From assembly GCF_009769385.1 (NCBI RefSeq), contig NZ_ML775961.1, positions 248,001 to 312,000 on the forward strand: a stretch of 64,000 bases of DNA, read 5' to 3'. The notes beneath the pieces are model-generated. The model did no database searches. It saw only the letters and a list, made by a program, of their open reading frames with translations, and had not been told where the DNA came from. This DNA is from Saccharothrix deserti (GTDB lineage: Bacteria > Actinomycetota > Actinomycetes > Mycobacteriales > Pseudonocardiaceae). The position numbers were made by a program, and so were the translations under genes. Positions 41,460 to 50,176 of this stretch are shown here, in pieces. Every line of letters starts with the position of its first letter. The stretch's first letter is position 1.

Positions 41460-43160
41460 GTGGTCACCCCGTTCCTCGACGAGGGTCGGCATACGTACGG
41501 CTTCCCGGTCGGATCGCAGCAGCACGGCGCCGCGCCGCCTGGGTTCCCCGGCGGCGTCCCGGTGCGCCGGCAGCGCTACCGCAACTGGCTGGACCAGATC
41601 CACGTCGACGACGTGTGGGTGTGCACCCCGCGCTCCGCCGCCGACGTGGTCGCGGTCGCCAACTGGGCGCGATCGCGCGGGTACCGGGTGCGGGCCAGCG
41701 GGCACAGCCACACCGCCTCACCGCTCGTGCTGACCGACCGGCAGCCGGACGCGGACCGCGTCGTCCTCGCCGACACCAGGGAACACCTGACCGGGATGAG
41801 CGTGGAAGCCGGCGCGGCGCCGGGAATCCGGGTTGGCACCGGTGTGTCGCTGCGGGAGTTGGCCGAGTTCGCGGAGCGCCACGGGTTCGGGTTGCCGCTG
41901 ATGCCCTTGTGCGGCGAACTGACCGTGGGCGGCGTGCTCGCCGTGGGCGGCCACGGCACCGGCGCGTCCACCGCTCCCACCGCTCCCACCGCGCCCGGCG
42001 CGGCGGACGGCGGATCCGGGTCGCTGAGCGACCTCGTCGCCGCCCTGACCGCCGTGGTGTGGGACAAGCCCTCCGGCGAGTACGTGCTGCGCACCTTCCA
42101 CCGCTCGGACCCCGACACGGCGGCCTTCCTGACCCACCTCGGCCGGGCGTTCATCACCGAGGTGACGCTGTCCGTCGTTCCCGACTACCCCCTGCGGTGC
42201 GTCAGCGAGGTGACCATCCCCGCCGGCGAGCTGCTCGCCGCGCCGGAGAAGGTCTCGTCCCGGTCGCTGGCGGCCCTGGTCGACCGCTGCGGGCGGGTCG
42301 ACGTGGTGTGGTTCCCCCAGTCCGAGCGGACGTGGGTGCGGACGTTCGAGGTGGAACCCGAGCGCCCGCCCGAGTCGCGCCCGGTCGTCGAGCCGTACAA
42401 CTTCCCGTTCACCGACCACGTCCCGGAGTCCGTTTCCCGCGCGGTGTCGCTCGTCGTCAGCGACGACCCCCGGCACACCGCCGAGCTGGGCGAGGTCCAG
42501 TACGCGGCGACCGTGGCGGGCCTGGCCGCGTCCGCCTCGGCCGACCTGTGGGGCCTGTCGAAGAACCTGCTGCTGTCCGCCAAGCCCAACATCCTGCGGT
42601 ACGCCTGGAACGGGTACGCGATCCTCACCAGCCGCGACCTGCTCCAGCGGGTCGTCCACGAGTACGGCACGTTCTTCCGCGAGCTGGTCGACACCTACCG
42701 GAACCAGGACAGGTACCCGGTGAACGGACCGGTCCAGCTGCGGATCACCGGTCTGGACCGCCCGCGCGTCACCGACGCCGGAGAGGTCCAGCCGCCTGCG
42801 CTCTCGCCGGTCAGGGCCGACCCGGAGAACCCGCACTGGGACGTTGCGGTCTGGGCGAACGTGCTCAGCTTCCCCGGGACGGAGCACGCCGAGAGCTTCT
42901 ACCGGGACTTCGAGGAGTTCGTCTTCGGCAACTACCGCGCGCCGTACGCCTGCGCGCGGCCCGAGTGGGCCAAGGGGTGGGCCTACACCGCCGAGTCCGC
43001 GTGGTCGGACCCGACCGTGCTGAGCGGCACGGTGCCCGCCGCGTTCGGCGACTCGTGGGACTGGGCGGTCTCCCGGCTGCACGCACACGACCCGCACCGG
43101 GTCTTCGGCAACCCGTTCCTGGATCGCCTGCTGGTCGCGGAAACCGGAGGGGCAGCATGA
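41460..43160 (+). CDS. FAD-linked oxidase, VAO family with cholesterol-oxidase-type substrate-binding domain
   Basis: The 566-residue product has an N-terminal FAD_binding_4 domain (VWVCTPRSAADVVAVANWAR; RASGHSHTASPLVL, whose second His fits the covalent FAD site of class II cholesterol oxidase; GGVLAVGGHGTGAS). It is followed by a large cholesterol-oxidase-like substrate domain (YGTFFRELVDTYRN, WDVAVWANVLSFPGTEHAES, CARPEWAKGWAYT). Family members oxidise secondary or allylic alcohols of sterols and terpenoids with O2. I chose the GTG at 41460 because GGAGGT lies 7 nt upstream; the ATG at 41445 is an alternative. It is the first gene of an ATGA-coupled operon with a terpene cyclase fusion and a P450, so it probably oxidises the cyclase product. 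Confidence 0.83.
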   Translation: MVTPFLDEGRHTYGFPVGSQQHGAAPPGFPGGVPVRRQRYRNWLDQIHVDDVWVCTPRSAADVVAVANWARSRGYRVRASGHSHTASPLVLTDRQPDADRVVLADTREHLTGMSVEAGAAPGIRVGTGVSLRELAEFAERHGFGLPLMPLCGELTVGGVLAVGGHGTGASTAPTAPTAPGAADGGSGSLSDLVAALTAVVWDKPSGEYVLRTFHRSDPDTAAFLTHLGRAFITEVTLSVVPDYPLRCVSEVTIPAGELLAAPEKVSSRSLAALVDRCGRVDVVWFPQSERTWVRTFEVEPERPPESRPVVEPYNFPFTDHVPESVSRAVSLVVSDDPRHTAELGEVQYAATVAGLAASASADLWGLSKNLLLSAKPNILRYAWNGYAILTSRDLLQRVVHEYGTFFRELVDTYRNQDRYPVNGPVQLRITGLDRPRVTDAGEVQPPALSPVRADPENPHWDVAVWANVLSFPGTEHAESFYRDFEEFVFGNYRAPYACARPEWAKGWAYTAESAWSDPTVLSGTVPAAFGDSWDWAVSRLHAHDPHRVFGNPFLDRLLVAETGGAA

Positions 43161-45430
43161 ACATCGCGGTACTCGACGTGGACGGCACGCTGCTGCCAGG
43201 GGCGTTGGCCGATCCGCTGCCCGCCATGCTGCTCGACGCCGGGCTCTCGCCCCGCGACCGCGGGGTCCGGTTGCGGGAGCTCCTGGCCACCGGCGAGCCG
43301 GAGACGCCGCCGCGGCCGGGTGCGTTCAACGAGTTGTTCGCGGCGATGCTCACCGACGTGCCGCGCCGCCCGGTGTCCGCGCTCATGGCCGAGCTCTGGC
43401 TGGTGCAGCGCGAGCGGCTGTTCGACTTCACGCGCCCGCTGGTCGCGGCGGTCCGGGAGGCCGGGTTCACGCCGATGCTGATCTCCGGCGGACCCGAGGA
43501 GATGGTCGCGCACCTGGCGGCGGAGTTGGGGGTCGACCGGTTCCGCGGCACCCGCTTCGCCGTCGAGGACGACCTGTACACCGGTGAGGTCGAGTCCACC
43601 GTGGAGGGCGCGAAGGACAAGGTGGCGCTGGAACTGGCCGCCGGCGCGGTCGTCGCCTGGTCGCGGTCGCTGGCGATCGGCAACTCGCTCGGCGACGTCG
43701 AGGTGTTCAAGCAGGTCGGGCACCGGATCGCGTTCGAGCCCACACCGGGGCTGCTCGCCGTGGCCCGGGAGAACCGGTGGCACCTGGCCGACCGCACCGA
43801 CCTGCCCGACGTGCTGCGCGACCGCGTGGGCATCACCCTGGTCCGGCGCCCGAGCCTGCCGCCGCCCTCAGGGGTCCCCGCGCCGCAGCGGTGGGACCTG
43901 CGGGACGCGGCAGAGCGGCTGACCACCCGCATCCTCGCTGAGGTCACCCCCTCGGGCGCGGTGGTGGGGCACAACGACAGCCGGGTCACCGAGTCCGCGC
44001 TCATGCTCACGCTGCTGCGCCGCGAGAACCTGCTGCCCGCCGCGCAACGCGGGCTGCGGGCCTACCTCGCAGGTCGGGCGCCGACCGCCGACGCGTTCGA
44101 CACCGCCGTCATCAACTCCGCCCTCTACGGCATCCCCGTCCCCGACCGGGAACGGCTCATCGACCAGACCTTCGAGGGGGCCGCCCAGCACTCGTCGGCG
44201 CGCAAGAGGCTCGCGCTGGCCGCGATCCTGGCGGTGGTCGGCTCGGAACCGTTCCACGTGGACGCGCCGTCGGACGCGTTCCGCCACCGGGGCGAGGCGA
44301 CCTGGACGCGGTTGCGGATGATGGCGATCCACCACCTCAACTCCGCCGAGCCCGTGGCGCCGGAGCTGACAGCGCGGTTGTTGCGGCTGACCGAGACGGG
44401 CCAGCGGCGCGGGATCGGGGTCATCGAGCGGCAGACGTTCTCCCACCTGTTCGCCCTGCTGGCGCTCAACCGGGTGTTGCCAGGGCACCCGGTGATCCGC
44501 GAGGGGGTGACCGCGTTGGCCGCCCACCTGAAGCCGGACGGCGGCCTCGCGCTCAACGTCAGCGAGGAGGTCTTCGCCACCGCGACCGCCGGCCTGGCGC
44601 TGGCCCGCGCGGGAGTCGACCGGTCCACCCTGATCGCGATGGCCGACTACACCGCCGCGCAGCAGGCCGAGGACGGCGGTTGGCCCTTCGCGCCGGACGT
44701 GGTCCAGACCGACCTCGACACCGCGACCCACGCCATGGCGTTCCTGCACGTCGTCGACCCCGCCCGGTACCGGACGCACGTCGCCGGAGGACTGCGGTAC
44801 CTGCGTCACATGGCCCGGTCGGACGGCGGCTTCCCGACCTACCTCGCCGGCCAGCCCGCCGAGGCCACGATGACCGCCAACGCGGTGATGGCCCTCGTCC
44901 CCCATGCCCGCGAACACCACCAGCTGATGGAGCGCGCGGCCGGTTTCATCGTGCGGTCCCAACGGTCCGACGGCACGTTCGAGCGGAGCTGGAGCCTCAG
45001 CGAGGCCAACGCCATCTTCCGCGTCCTGATCGCGTTGCGCGCGGTGTACCACCGCAACCCCGCGGTCAACCAGGGCAGGCTGGCGCCCGCCATGCTGGCG
45101 GCCGAACGGCGGGTGCTGACCACGGCCAACCCCGACGGCGGCTGGGGGCAGACACCGGGCGAGCCCAGCGACCCGGTCAGCACCGCGTACAGCCTGATGG
45201 CCCTCGCCTGGAACCACCGCGACAGCGAGGTCGTCCGCGACGGCATCCGCTACCTGCTGTCCCGGCAGGACCCGGACGGCGGCTACACCTCGGTCTCCGA
45301 CCAGGCCGCGCCCCGCCCGCTGCGGTACGGCGTCCCGATCCTGGTGAACAACTACGTGCTGCTCGCCATGACCTACCTGGACCCGGGCTTCCGGTACGCC
45401 GGTCACGGCCTCGGGAAGCACACGCCATGA
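43157..45430 (+). CDS. HAD phosphatase-class II terpene cyclase fusion (drimane-type sesquiterpene synthase candidate)
   Basis: A 757-residue two-domain protein. Residues 1-215 are a HAD-IB phosphatase: VLDVDGTLLPG (nucleophile Asp7, Asp9), LISGGPEEM (Ser110), a Lys near 153-155 and IGNSLGDVEVF (Asp180). Residues about 245-757 are an alpha/alpha toroid of squalene-cyclase repeats (DGGLALN, EDGGWPF, DGGFPTYL, NPDGGWGQT, DPDGGYTSV) with QTDLDTATH at 517-525. That DLDT is a form of the class II DxDD/DxDTT protonation motif. The same order is known from bacterial and fungal HAD-terpene cyclases that cyclise farnesyl diphosphate and remove the diphosphate to give drimenol or albicanol. Both active sites look intact. 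It is coupled by ATGA to both neighbours. Confidence 0.85.
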   Translation: MNIAVLDVDGTLLPGALADPLPAMLLDAGLSPRDRGVRLRELLATGEPETPPRPGAFNELFAAMLTDVPRRPVSALMAELWLVQRERLFDFTRPLVAAVREAGFTPMLISGGPEEMVAHLAAELGVDRFRGTRFAVEDDLYTGEVESTVEGAKDKVALELAAGAVVAWSRSLAIGNSLGDVEVFKQVGHRIAFEPTPGLLAVARENRWHLADRTDLPDVLRDRVGITLVRRPSLPPPSGVPAPQRWDLRDAAERLTTRILAEVTPSGAVVGHNDSRVTESALMLTLLRRENLLPAAQRGLRAYLAGRAPTADAFDTAVINSALYGIPVPDRERLIDQTFEGAAQHSSARKRLALAAILAVVGSEPFHVDAPSDAFRHRGEATWTRLRMMAIHHLNSAEPVAPELTARLLRLTETGQRRGIGVIERQTFSHLFALLALNRVLPGHPVIREGVTALAAHLKPDGGLALNVSEEVFATATAGLALARAGVDRSTLIAMADYTAAQQAEDGGWPFAPDVVQTDLDTATHAMAFLHVVDPARYRTHVAGGLRYLRHMARSDGGFPTYLAGQPAEATMTANAVMALVPHAREHHQLMERAAGFIVRSQRSDGTFERSWSLSEANAIFRVLIALRAVYHRNPAVNQGRLAPAMLAAERRVLTTANPDGGWGQTPGEPSDPVSTAYSLMALAWNHRDSEVVRDGIRYLLSRQDPDGGYTSVSDQAAPRPLRYGVPILVNNYVLLAMTYLDPGFRYAGHGLGKHTP

Positions 45431-46743
45431 TCGAATGTGGAACGTCGAGCGATGTCGGCGCCGCCTTCGACCCCCGCAACGCCCACCGGGACGACCCGTT
45501 CCCGTTCCTGCGGGAGGCGCGGTCCGCGGAGCCGGTGTTCTACGCGGAGTCGCTGCGCGCCTGGTGCGTGACCCGGCACGACGACATCACCGCGGTGCTG
45601 CGCGACCACGGGTCCTTCTCGGTCCGCGAGCACAACCCCAGCCCCACGACGGCGTTGCCCCCGGAGGTCGAGCAGGCCTTGGGGGAGTGGCGCGGCGAGG
45701 CGCTGCCGCTGGGGTCGCTCGACTCACCGGAGCACACCAGGATCCGTGCGGTGGTGAACACCGGCTTCACCCGCACGGCGCTGAAGGCCTCCGAACCCAG
45801 GATCCGGGCCACCGCCCGCAGCATGGCCCGCAGGCTCGCCCGGGAACCCGGGTTCGAGTTCATCAGCGAGTTCTCCAAGCCCTACGCGCTCATGGTCATC
45901 CTCGAGGTGCTGGGGATACCGGGGAGCTTCCACGCCCGGTTCGACACCTGGACCGACCAGCGGATCAAGATCATGACCGCGCACGAGGGCACCGACCCGG
46001 ACGAGCTGCGCGAGTGCGCGCGCGGACTGCTGGAGTACGGCCGGTTCGCCCGGGAGCTCGTGGCCGAGCGCCTGGCCCGGCCGCGCGACGACCTGATCAG
46101 CCGCATGCTGCACGAATGCCCGCACGGCCACCGCCTGTCGGTGGACGAGACGATCGCGCAGATACCCACGCTGATCACCGCGGGGTACCGGACGGCGGCC
46201 GAGACCCTGGCCACCGTCGTGTGGAACCAGGCCCGCACGGCGGGTGGGTGGGCCGTCGTCGTCTCGGGCGACGTCCCGTTGGAGGACCTCGTCGAGGAAG
46301 GGCTCCGGTTCGACTGCCCGATCGCCGGCATGTACCGCACCGCCCTGCGGGACGTCGAGATCGGCGGCGTGCGGATCCCGGCCGGCGGCAGGGTGCTGCT
46401 GGTGTACGGGTCGGCCAACCGCGACGAGACCAAGTACGCCTGTCCCGAGCAGTTCCGGCCGGGTCGCGTGAGCACCACGCACCACCTGGCCTTCGGGCTC
46501 GGCGAGCACTTCTGCATCGGGGCTCCGCTGGGGCGCACGATGCTCCGGATCGCCCTCGAGGAGCTCGCCGCGGCGATGCCCGGCCTCACCCTGGCCGACC
46601 GCGCGGAACCGACCTACCAGCCGACGTTCCCGTTCCGCGTGCGGTCCGCGCTGCCGGTGCTGACCACCGCGCCCGGGGCGGACGGGGCGGACGGGGCCGC
46701 GACGCCGTGCGCCGGTACCGCCCCCGGGTCTGTTCGGGGGTGA
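45427..46743 (+). CDS. Cytochrome P450
   Basis: The 438-residue P450 has SLDSPEHTRIRAVVNTGFT (C helix), LITAGYRTAAETLATV (I helix; the usual acid-Thr pair is changed, with Arg before Thr), EEGLRF in the position of ExxR, and the haem loop FGLGEHFCIGAPLGR with the Cys ligand. The C-terminus after about residue 405 is a disordered Ala/Gly/Asp tail. The altered I helix may mark unusual oxygen activation. As the last gene of the operon with the HAD-terpene cyclase and the FAD oxidase, it most likely oxidises the terpenoid skeleton. No ferredoxin gene is adjacent. Confidence 0.9.
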   Translation: MIECGTSSDVGAAFDPRNAHRDDPFPFLREARSAEPVFYAESLRAWCVTRHDDITAVLRDHGSFSVREHNPSPTTALPPEVEQALGEWRGEALPLGSLDSPEHTRIRAVVNTGFTRTALKASEPRIRATARSMARRLAREPGFEFISEFSKPYALMVILEVLGIPGSFHARFDTWTDQRIKIMTAHEGTDPDELRECARGLLEYGRFARELVAERLARPRDDLISRMLHECPHGHRLSVDETIAQIPTLITAGYRTAAETLATVVWNQARTAGGWAVVVSGDVPLEDLVEEGLRFDCPIAGMYRTALRDVEIGGVRIPAGGRVLLVYGSANRDETKYACPEQFRPGRVSTTHHLAFGLGEHFCIGAPLGRTMLRIALEELAAAMPGLTLADRAEPTYQPTFPFRVRSALPVLTTAPGADGADGAATPCAGTAPGSVRG

Positions 46744-47037
46744 CCGCCGGCCCGTCGTCGGGAGCGCGGCCGGCCGGCTGGCCCGCCGAGGTGGAGGTGG
46801 AGGAGGAGTCGGACACCGTGTGTCCGGCGCGGCGGCGGTGACCGGTGCCCGTCGGGCCGGCGGCGGTGTTCCGGTCCGGGCGACCGGTACGTGTCGCCGG
46901 TGGGATACGGTGTGGTGGTTCGCGCGGACTGAGGAGGTGGGACCCATTTCTGTTGGTGCACATCGGGTCGTCTCCGGCCGCGTAGTGGCGGTGTGAGAGG
47001 CGCCCGCGGGTTTCACGCGAGAGGCGTTGCGCTGTCC

Positions 47038-47802
47038 ATGTCGGTTCCCGATGTCGGTGTTGTCGCGCGGTTGCGTGCGGCGGGGTGTGTGTTCGCGGAG
47101 GACGAGGCGCGGTTGTTGGCCGCTGCCGCCCGGACGCCCGAGGAGTTCGAGGAGTTGACGGCCCGGCGGGTCGCCGGGTTGCCGTTGGAGCACGTCGTGG
47201 GGTGGGCGGAGTTCTGCGGGTTGCGGGTCTCGGTGGACCCGGGTGTGTTCGTGCCGCGTCGGCGGACCAGGTTCCTGGTGCGGGTGGCGGTGGGTGCGGC
47301 GCGGCCGGGTGCGGTGGTGGTGGACCTGTGCTGTGGTTCGGGTGCGGTGGCGGCGGCGGTGGCCGATCGGGTGGCGGCGGTGGAGTTGCACGCCGTGGAC
47401 ATCGATCCGGCGGCGGTGCGCTGTGCCCGGCGCAATGTGCCGGGCCAGGTGTACGAGGGTGATCTGTACGGGCCGTTGCCGGGGTCGTTGCTGGGGCGGG
47501 TGGACGTGTTGGTGGCGAACGCGCCCTATGTGCCGACGGACGCGATCGGTCTGATGCCGCCGGAGGCGCGTGAGCACGAGCCGCTGGTGGCGTTGGACGG
47601 TGGTGTGGACGGTCTGGACGTGCAGCGGCGGGTGATCGCGGACGCGGCGCGGTGGTTGGCGCCGGGTGGGCGGTTGCTGGTGGAGACGGGTGCGGTGCAG
47701 GCGTCGGGGACGGTGGAGGCGTTCGCACGCGGTGGGTTGCGCGCCGAGGTCGTGTCGGACGAGGACCTGTCGGCGACCGTCGTGGTCGGCTCCCTCGGCT
47801 GA
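47038..47802 (+). CDS. Putative protein N(5)-glutamine methyltransferase (PrmC/HemK-like)
   Basis: The 254-residue SAM-dependent methyltransferase has an N-terminal helical part (LLAAAARTPEEFEELTARR, LPLEHVVGWAEFCGL), the SAM motif VVDLCCGSGAVAAAVA, LHAVDIDPAAVRCARRN and the catalytic motif NAPYVPT in place of the canonical NPPY. This NAPY variant marks the actinobacterial PrmC paralogues of uncertain substrate rather than the release-factor enzyme itself. The ATG at 47038 gives the usual N-terminus; an in-frame GTG at 46993 would add 15 residues. The roughly 290 bp before it hold no recognisable gene. Confidence 0.83.
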   Translation: MSVPDVGVVARLRAAGCVFAEDEARLLAAAARTPEEFEELTARRVAGLPLEHVVGWAEFCGLRVSVDPGVFVPRRRTRFLVRVAVGAARPGAVVVDLCCGSGAVAAAVADRVAAVELHAVDIDPAAVRCARRNVPGQVYEGDLYGPLPGSLLGRVDVLVANAPYVPTDAIGLMPPEAREHEPLVALDGGVDGLDVQRRVIADAARWLAPGGRLLVETGAVQASGTVEAFARGGLRAEVVSDEDLSATVVVGSLG

Positions 47803-47877
47803 GTTCGGGACGAGTCCCCGACTGTGCGGCCTACACGGCGAAGTGCTGACCGGAACCCGGTGACGTCCTGGCGCGGG

Positions 47878-48339
47878 TCATCCCGGTGATGGCCCGCGCC
47901 GCGTCCACGGGGCGGGGACGGCGAGTCGTGCCGCGACGCGGGTGCCGTCGACGTCGAGGATGGCGCCGGCCTTCTTGAGGATGGCCACGGCGGCGACGTT
48001 GTCGGTGGTGGTGTCCGCAAGGATGGTGCGGACGCCGCGGCGGGGTGCTTCCTCCACGACGCGGCGCAGTGCGGCGAGGCCGACGCCGTTGCCGCGTGCG
48101 CGGCGGGCGACCCACATGCCGGTCTCGCCTGTCGCGGTGAGCCGGGCCATGCCGACGGTGCGGCCGTCGTCGACGATCTCGTAGGCGTCCTGCTGGAAGC
48201 CGCGGTAGAACTCGCGGAAGTCGTCCGGCCGGTCCACGGTCCAGCCGGGTGGCATCACGTCGGCGGGGTCGGCGTCCGCGACCGCGAGGCCGAGCAGGCG
48301 CTCCAGTCCCTGGTCGTCCAACCGCCGCAACAGGATCAC
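47878..48339 (-). CDS. GNAT family N-acetyltransferase
   Basis: The 153-residue GNAT-fold protein has an N-terminal region ending in FREFYRGFQQDAYEIVDDG, the acetyl-CoA loop VARRARGNGVGLAALRRVVE (R/Q-x-x-G-x-G type) and TTDNVAAVAILKKAGAIL in the C-terminal part. The substrate is unknown. Its ATG overlaps the stop of the upstream winged-helix gene by 4 bp, so the two are translated together. Confidence 0.83.
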   Translation of the reverse strand: MILLRRLDDQGLERLLGLAVADADPADVMPPGWTVDRPDDFREFYRGFQQDAYEIVDDGRTVGMARLTATGETGMWVARRARGNGVGLAALRRVVEEAPRRGVRTILADTTTDNVAAVAILKKAGAILDVDGTRVAARLAVPAPWTRRGPSPG

Positions 48340-49493
48340 TTCGCCAACTCCTTCTCCAACGGGGTCCGGAAGCGGGGGATCACGCGCACCCCGTCCAACC
48401 AGGACGTCAGGCGGTCGGCCTCCCGGCTGATCGCCGCGGTCGCGTCCGCGCCGACGTCATCGAGGAGTCGCCACACCAGTTCGCCGTCGGGCCGTTGCGC
48501 CCATCCGCCGACGACGGCGCCGTTCCACCACACGGTCGGGCCGACGTTGCCCGCGGTGTCGAACAGGCGCGGCCGGTGTCGGGCGGGGAGGTACCAGTCG
48601 CGGGCCTGCCAGCCCATCGGGGTCGGATCCAGAGCGGGCAGCAGGGCGGCCCACGGCTCGGGCTCTCCGGTGTCCGCCAGGTCGTCCGGCAGTACGTAGC
48701 CGATGCCGGACGACAGTTCGACCTCGACCGCTCCGACGGCGGTGAGGGCCTTGCGGACCGCGCCGAGGGTCCAGCCCGTCCACCACTTGACGTCGGCCTC
48801 GGTGCCGGGCCCGTAGGAGGCGAGCCAGCGGCGCACGAGTTCCGCGCGGGCCTCGTCGGGATTGACGTGGGGCCACGGAGTCGCCGGGGCCCAGCGGAAC
48901 TGGGTGCTCAGCCACGTGCCGAGAGGTCGGCTGCGGCGCATCCAGCCGTCGGCGGCGAGGACGCGGATGACGCGGCTGGACACGTTCTGGCGGGCCTCGT
49001 AGGGCTTGCCGGGCGCCATGACGAGCTGTTCGAGCAGGGCGGGCACGTCGCGGGTGAGTTCGACGGCGGTGGCCTCGCCGCGCAGGCGCAGTGCCTCCAG
49101 CGTGGCCTTCTCGACCTCGGCCAGGCGGTCGGCGTCCCAGCCGAGGCCGTCGGCGAGGTGCTGGAGCAGTTTGAGCCGTTCCTTCTCCGCGATCGCCGCC
49201 CCCGCGGCGGCCTGCACGACGGGCGCGGACGCGGCGGTGACGGCGAACATGGTGCGGCGCATGCAGAGCAGGCGCACCAGCGTCCGCCGGTCGTAGAACG
49301 CGGCCTCCACGTCGGCCACCGTGGGTTGTTCCAGGCGGGCGCAGGCGGACAGGAACACGGTGGCCGGGTCGGTGGCGTGCAGACCCACCAGCGCGTCGGC
49401 GACGTCCTCGACCGAGGCGGCACGGGTGGACAGCAGGTGTCGGACGCCGAGGCGGGCCCGCCGCCGAGCGTCGTCGATCTTGGCGAGCGTCAC
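48336..49493 (-). CDS. Winged helix DNA-binding domain-containing protein (HTH_42 / AlkX-AlkZ-like)
   Basis: The 385-residue product is of the HTH_42 family: LGVRHLLSTRAASVEDVADA, LVGLHATDPATVFLSACARL, RTLVRLLCMRRTMFAVTA, WLASYGPGTEADVKWWTGW, DWYLPARHRPRLFDTAGNVG, PTVWWNGAVVGGWAQRPDGE. Members related to AlkZ/YcaQ are DNA glycosylases for interstrand crosslinks; others are uncharacterised. A repair or protection role is plausible, but the catalytic Gln-X-Gln motif of AlkZ is not evident. It is divergent from the PadR gene and coupled to a GNAT gene. Confidence 0.8.
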   Translation of the reverse strand: MTLAKIDDARRRARLGVRHLLSTRAASVEDVADALVGLHATDPATVFLSACARLEQPTVADVEAAFYDRRTLVRLLCMRRTMFAVTAASAPVVQAAAGAAIAEKERLKLLQHLADGLGWDADRLAEVEKATLEALRLRGEATAVELTRDVPALLEQLVMAPGKPYEARQNVSSRVIRVLAADGWMRRSRPLGTWLSTQFRWAPATPWPHVNPDEARAELVRRWLASYGPGTEADVKWWTGWTLGAVRKALTAVGAVEVELSSGIGYVLPDDLADTGEPEPWAALLPALDPTPMGWQARDWYLPARHRPRLFDTAGNVGPTVWWNGAVVGGWAQRPDGELVWRLLDDVGADATAAISREADRLTSWLDGVRVIPRFRTPLEKELAK

Positions 49494-49568
49494 CGGTCCA
49501 TCCTCTGCGATCTACCCTGACCACGGAAACGGAAATGCGAAACCCGAATACCGCTGGGCGAGGACGCG

Positions 49569-50168
49569 ATGTCGGCTACACGGCTGTTGGTGCTCGGGGT
49601 GGTGCACGGCTACGGGCGCGCCCACGGCTACCTGATCGGCAACGACCTGATGTCGTGGGGCGCGGGGGAGTGGGCCAACGTCAAGTGGGGCTCGATCTAC
49701 CACGCGTTGAAGCAGCTCACCAAGGACGGCTGCCTGGTCGACCACACCGTCCCGCCCGGTCGCACGGACTACGAGATCACGCCCGAGGGCGAGGCCGAGT
49801 ACCGGAAGCTGTTGCGGGACGCGCTGCGCCGCCCGGAGACGCGGCCCGACCTGCTCGCCGCGGGGCTGGCGTTGTTGCCGTCGTTGTCGCGGGAGGAGGC
49901 CGTCGGTCTGCTCAACGAGCGGCTGGCGGCGTTGGAGACCCGTCGTGACGCGGCGCGCAAGCAGGCCGGGGAGTGGCGCGAGCCGTCGCACGTGAAGGAG
50001 CTGTTCGGGCTGTGGGAGCACACCGCGGCCAGTGGTGCGGAGTGGACGCGGGGGCTGGTCGAACGCCTCGAAGCCGGGACCTACCCGATGGCGGGGGAGC
50101 CGGGATCGCCCGGCACACCCGGCAGCTGGGCTATACTCAAACTTGAGTATAGCGAGGGGGAGCACTGA
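49569..50168 (+). CDS. PadR family transcriptional regulator
   Basis: The 199-residue product has a PadR winged helix (LLVLGVVHGYGRAHGYLIGN, VKWGSIYHALKQLTKDGCLV, GRTDYEITPEGEAEYRKLL) and a C-terminal Vir_act_alpha_C coiled dimerisation region. The ATG follows GAGGA. The last codons of the gene coincide with a 24-bp palindrome resembling PadR operators, placed directly before the SNF2 helicase gene, so the protein probably represses the helicase-SWIM pair. Confidence 0.87.
   Translation: MSATRLLVLGVVHGYGRAHGYLIGNDLMSWGAGEWANVKWGSIYHALKQLTKDGCLVDHTVPPGRTDYEITPEGEAEYRKLLRDALRRPETRPDLLAAGLALLPSLSREEAVGLLNERLAALETRRDAARKQAGEWREPSHVKELFGLWEHTAASGAEWTRGLVERLEAGTYPMAGEPGSPGTPGSWAILKLEYSEGEH
50130..50153. 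promoter_or_regulatory. 24-bp palindrome inside the PadR gene 3' end, candidate operator of the SNF2 operon
   Basis: GCTATACTCAA (50130-50140) and TTGAGTATAGC (50143-50153) are perfectly complementary around AC. The AT-rich ATACT/AGTAT core contrasts with the surrounding GC-rich coding sequence and suits PadR binding. It lies 24 bp before the helicase start. Confidence 0.7.
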
Positions 50169-50176
50169 ACTCAGGG

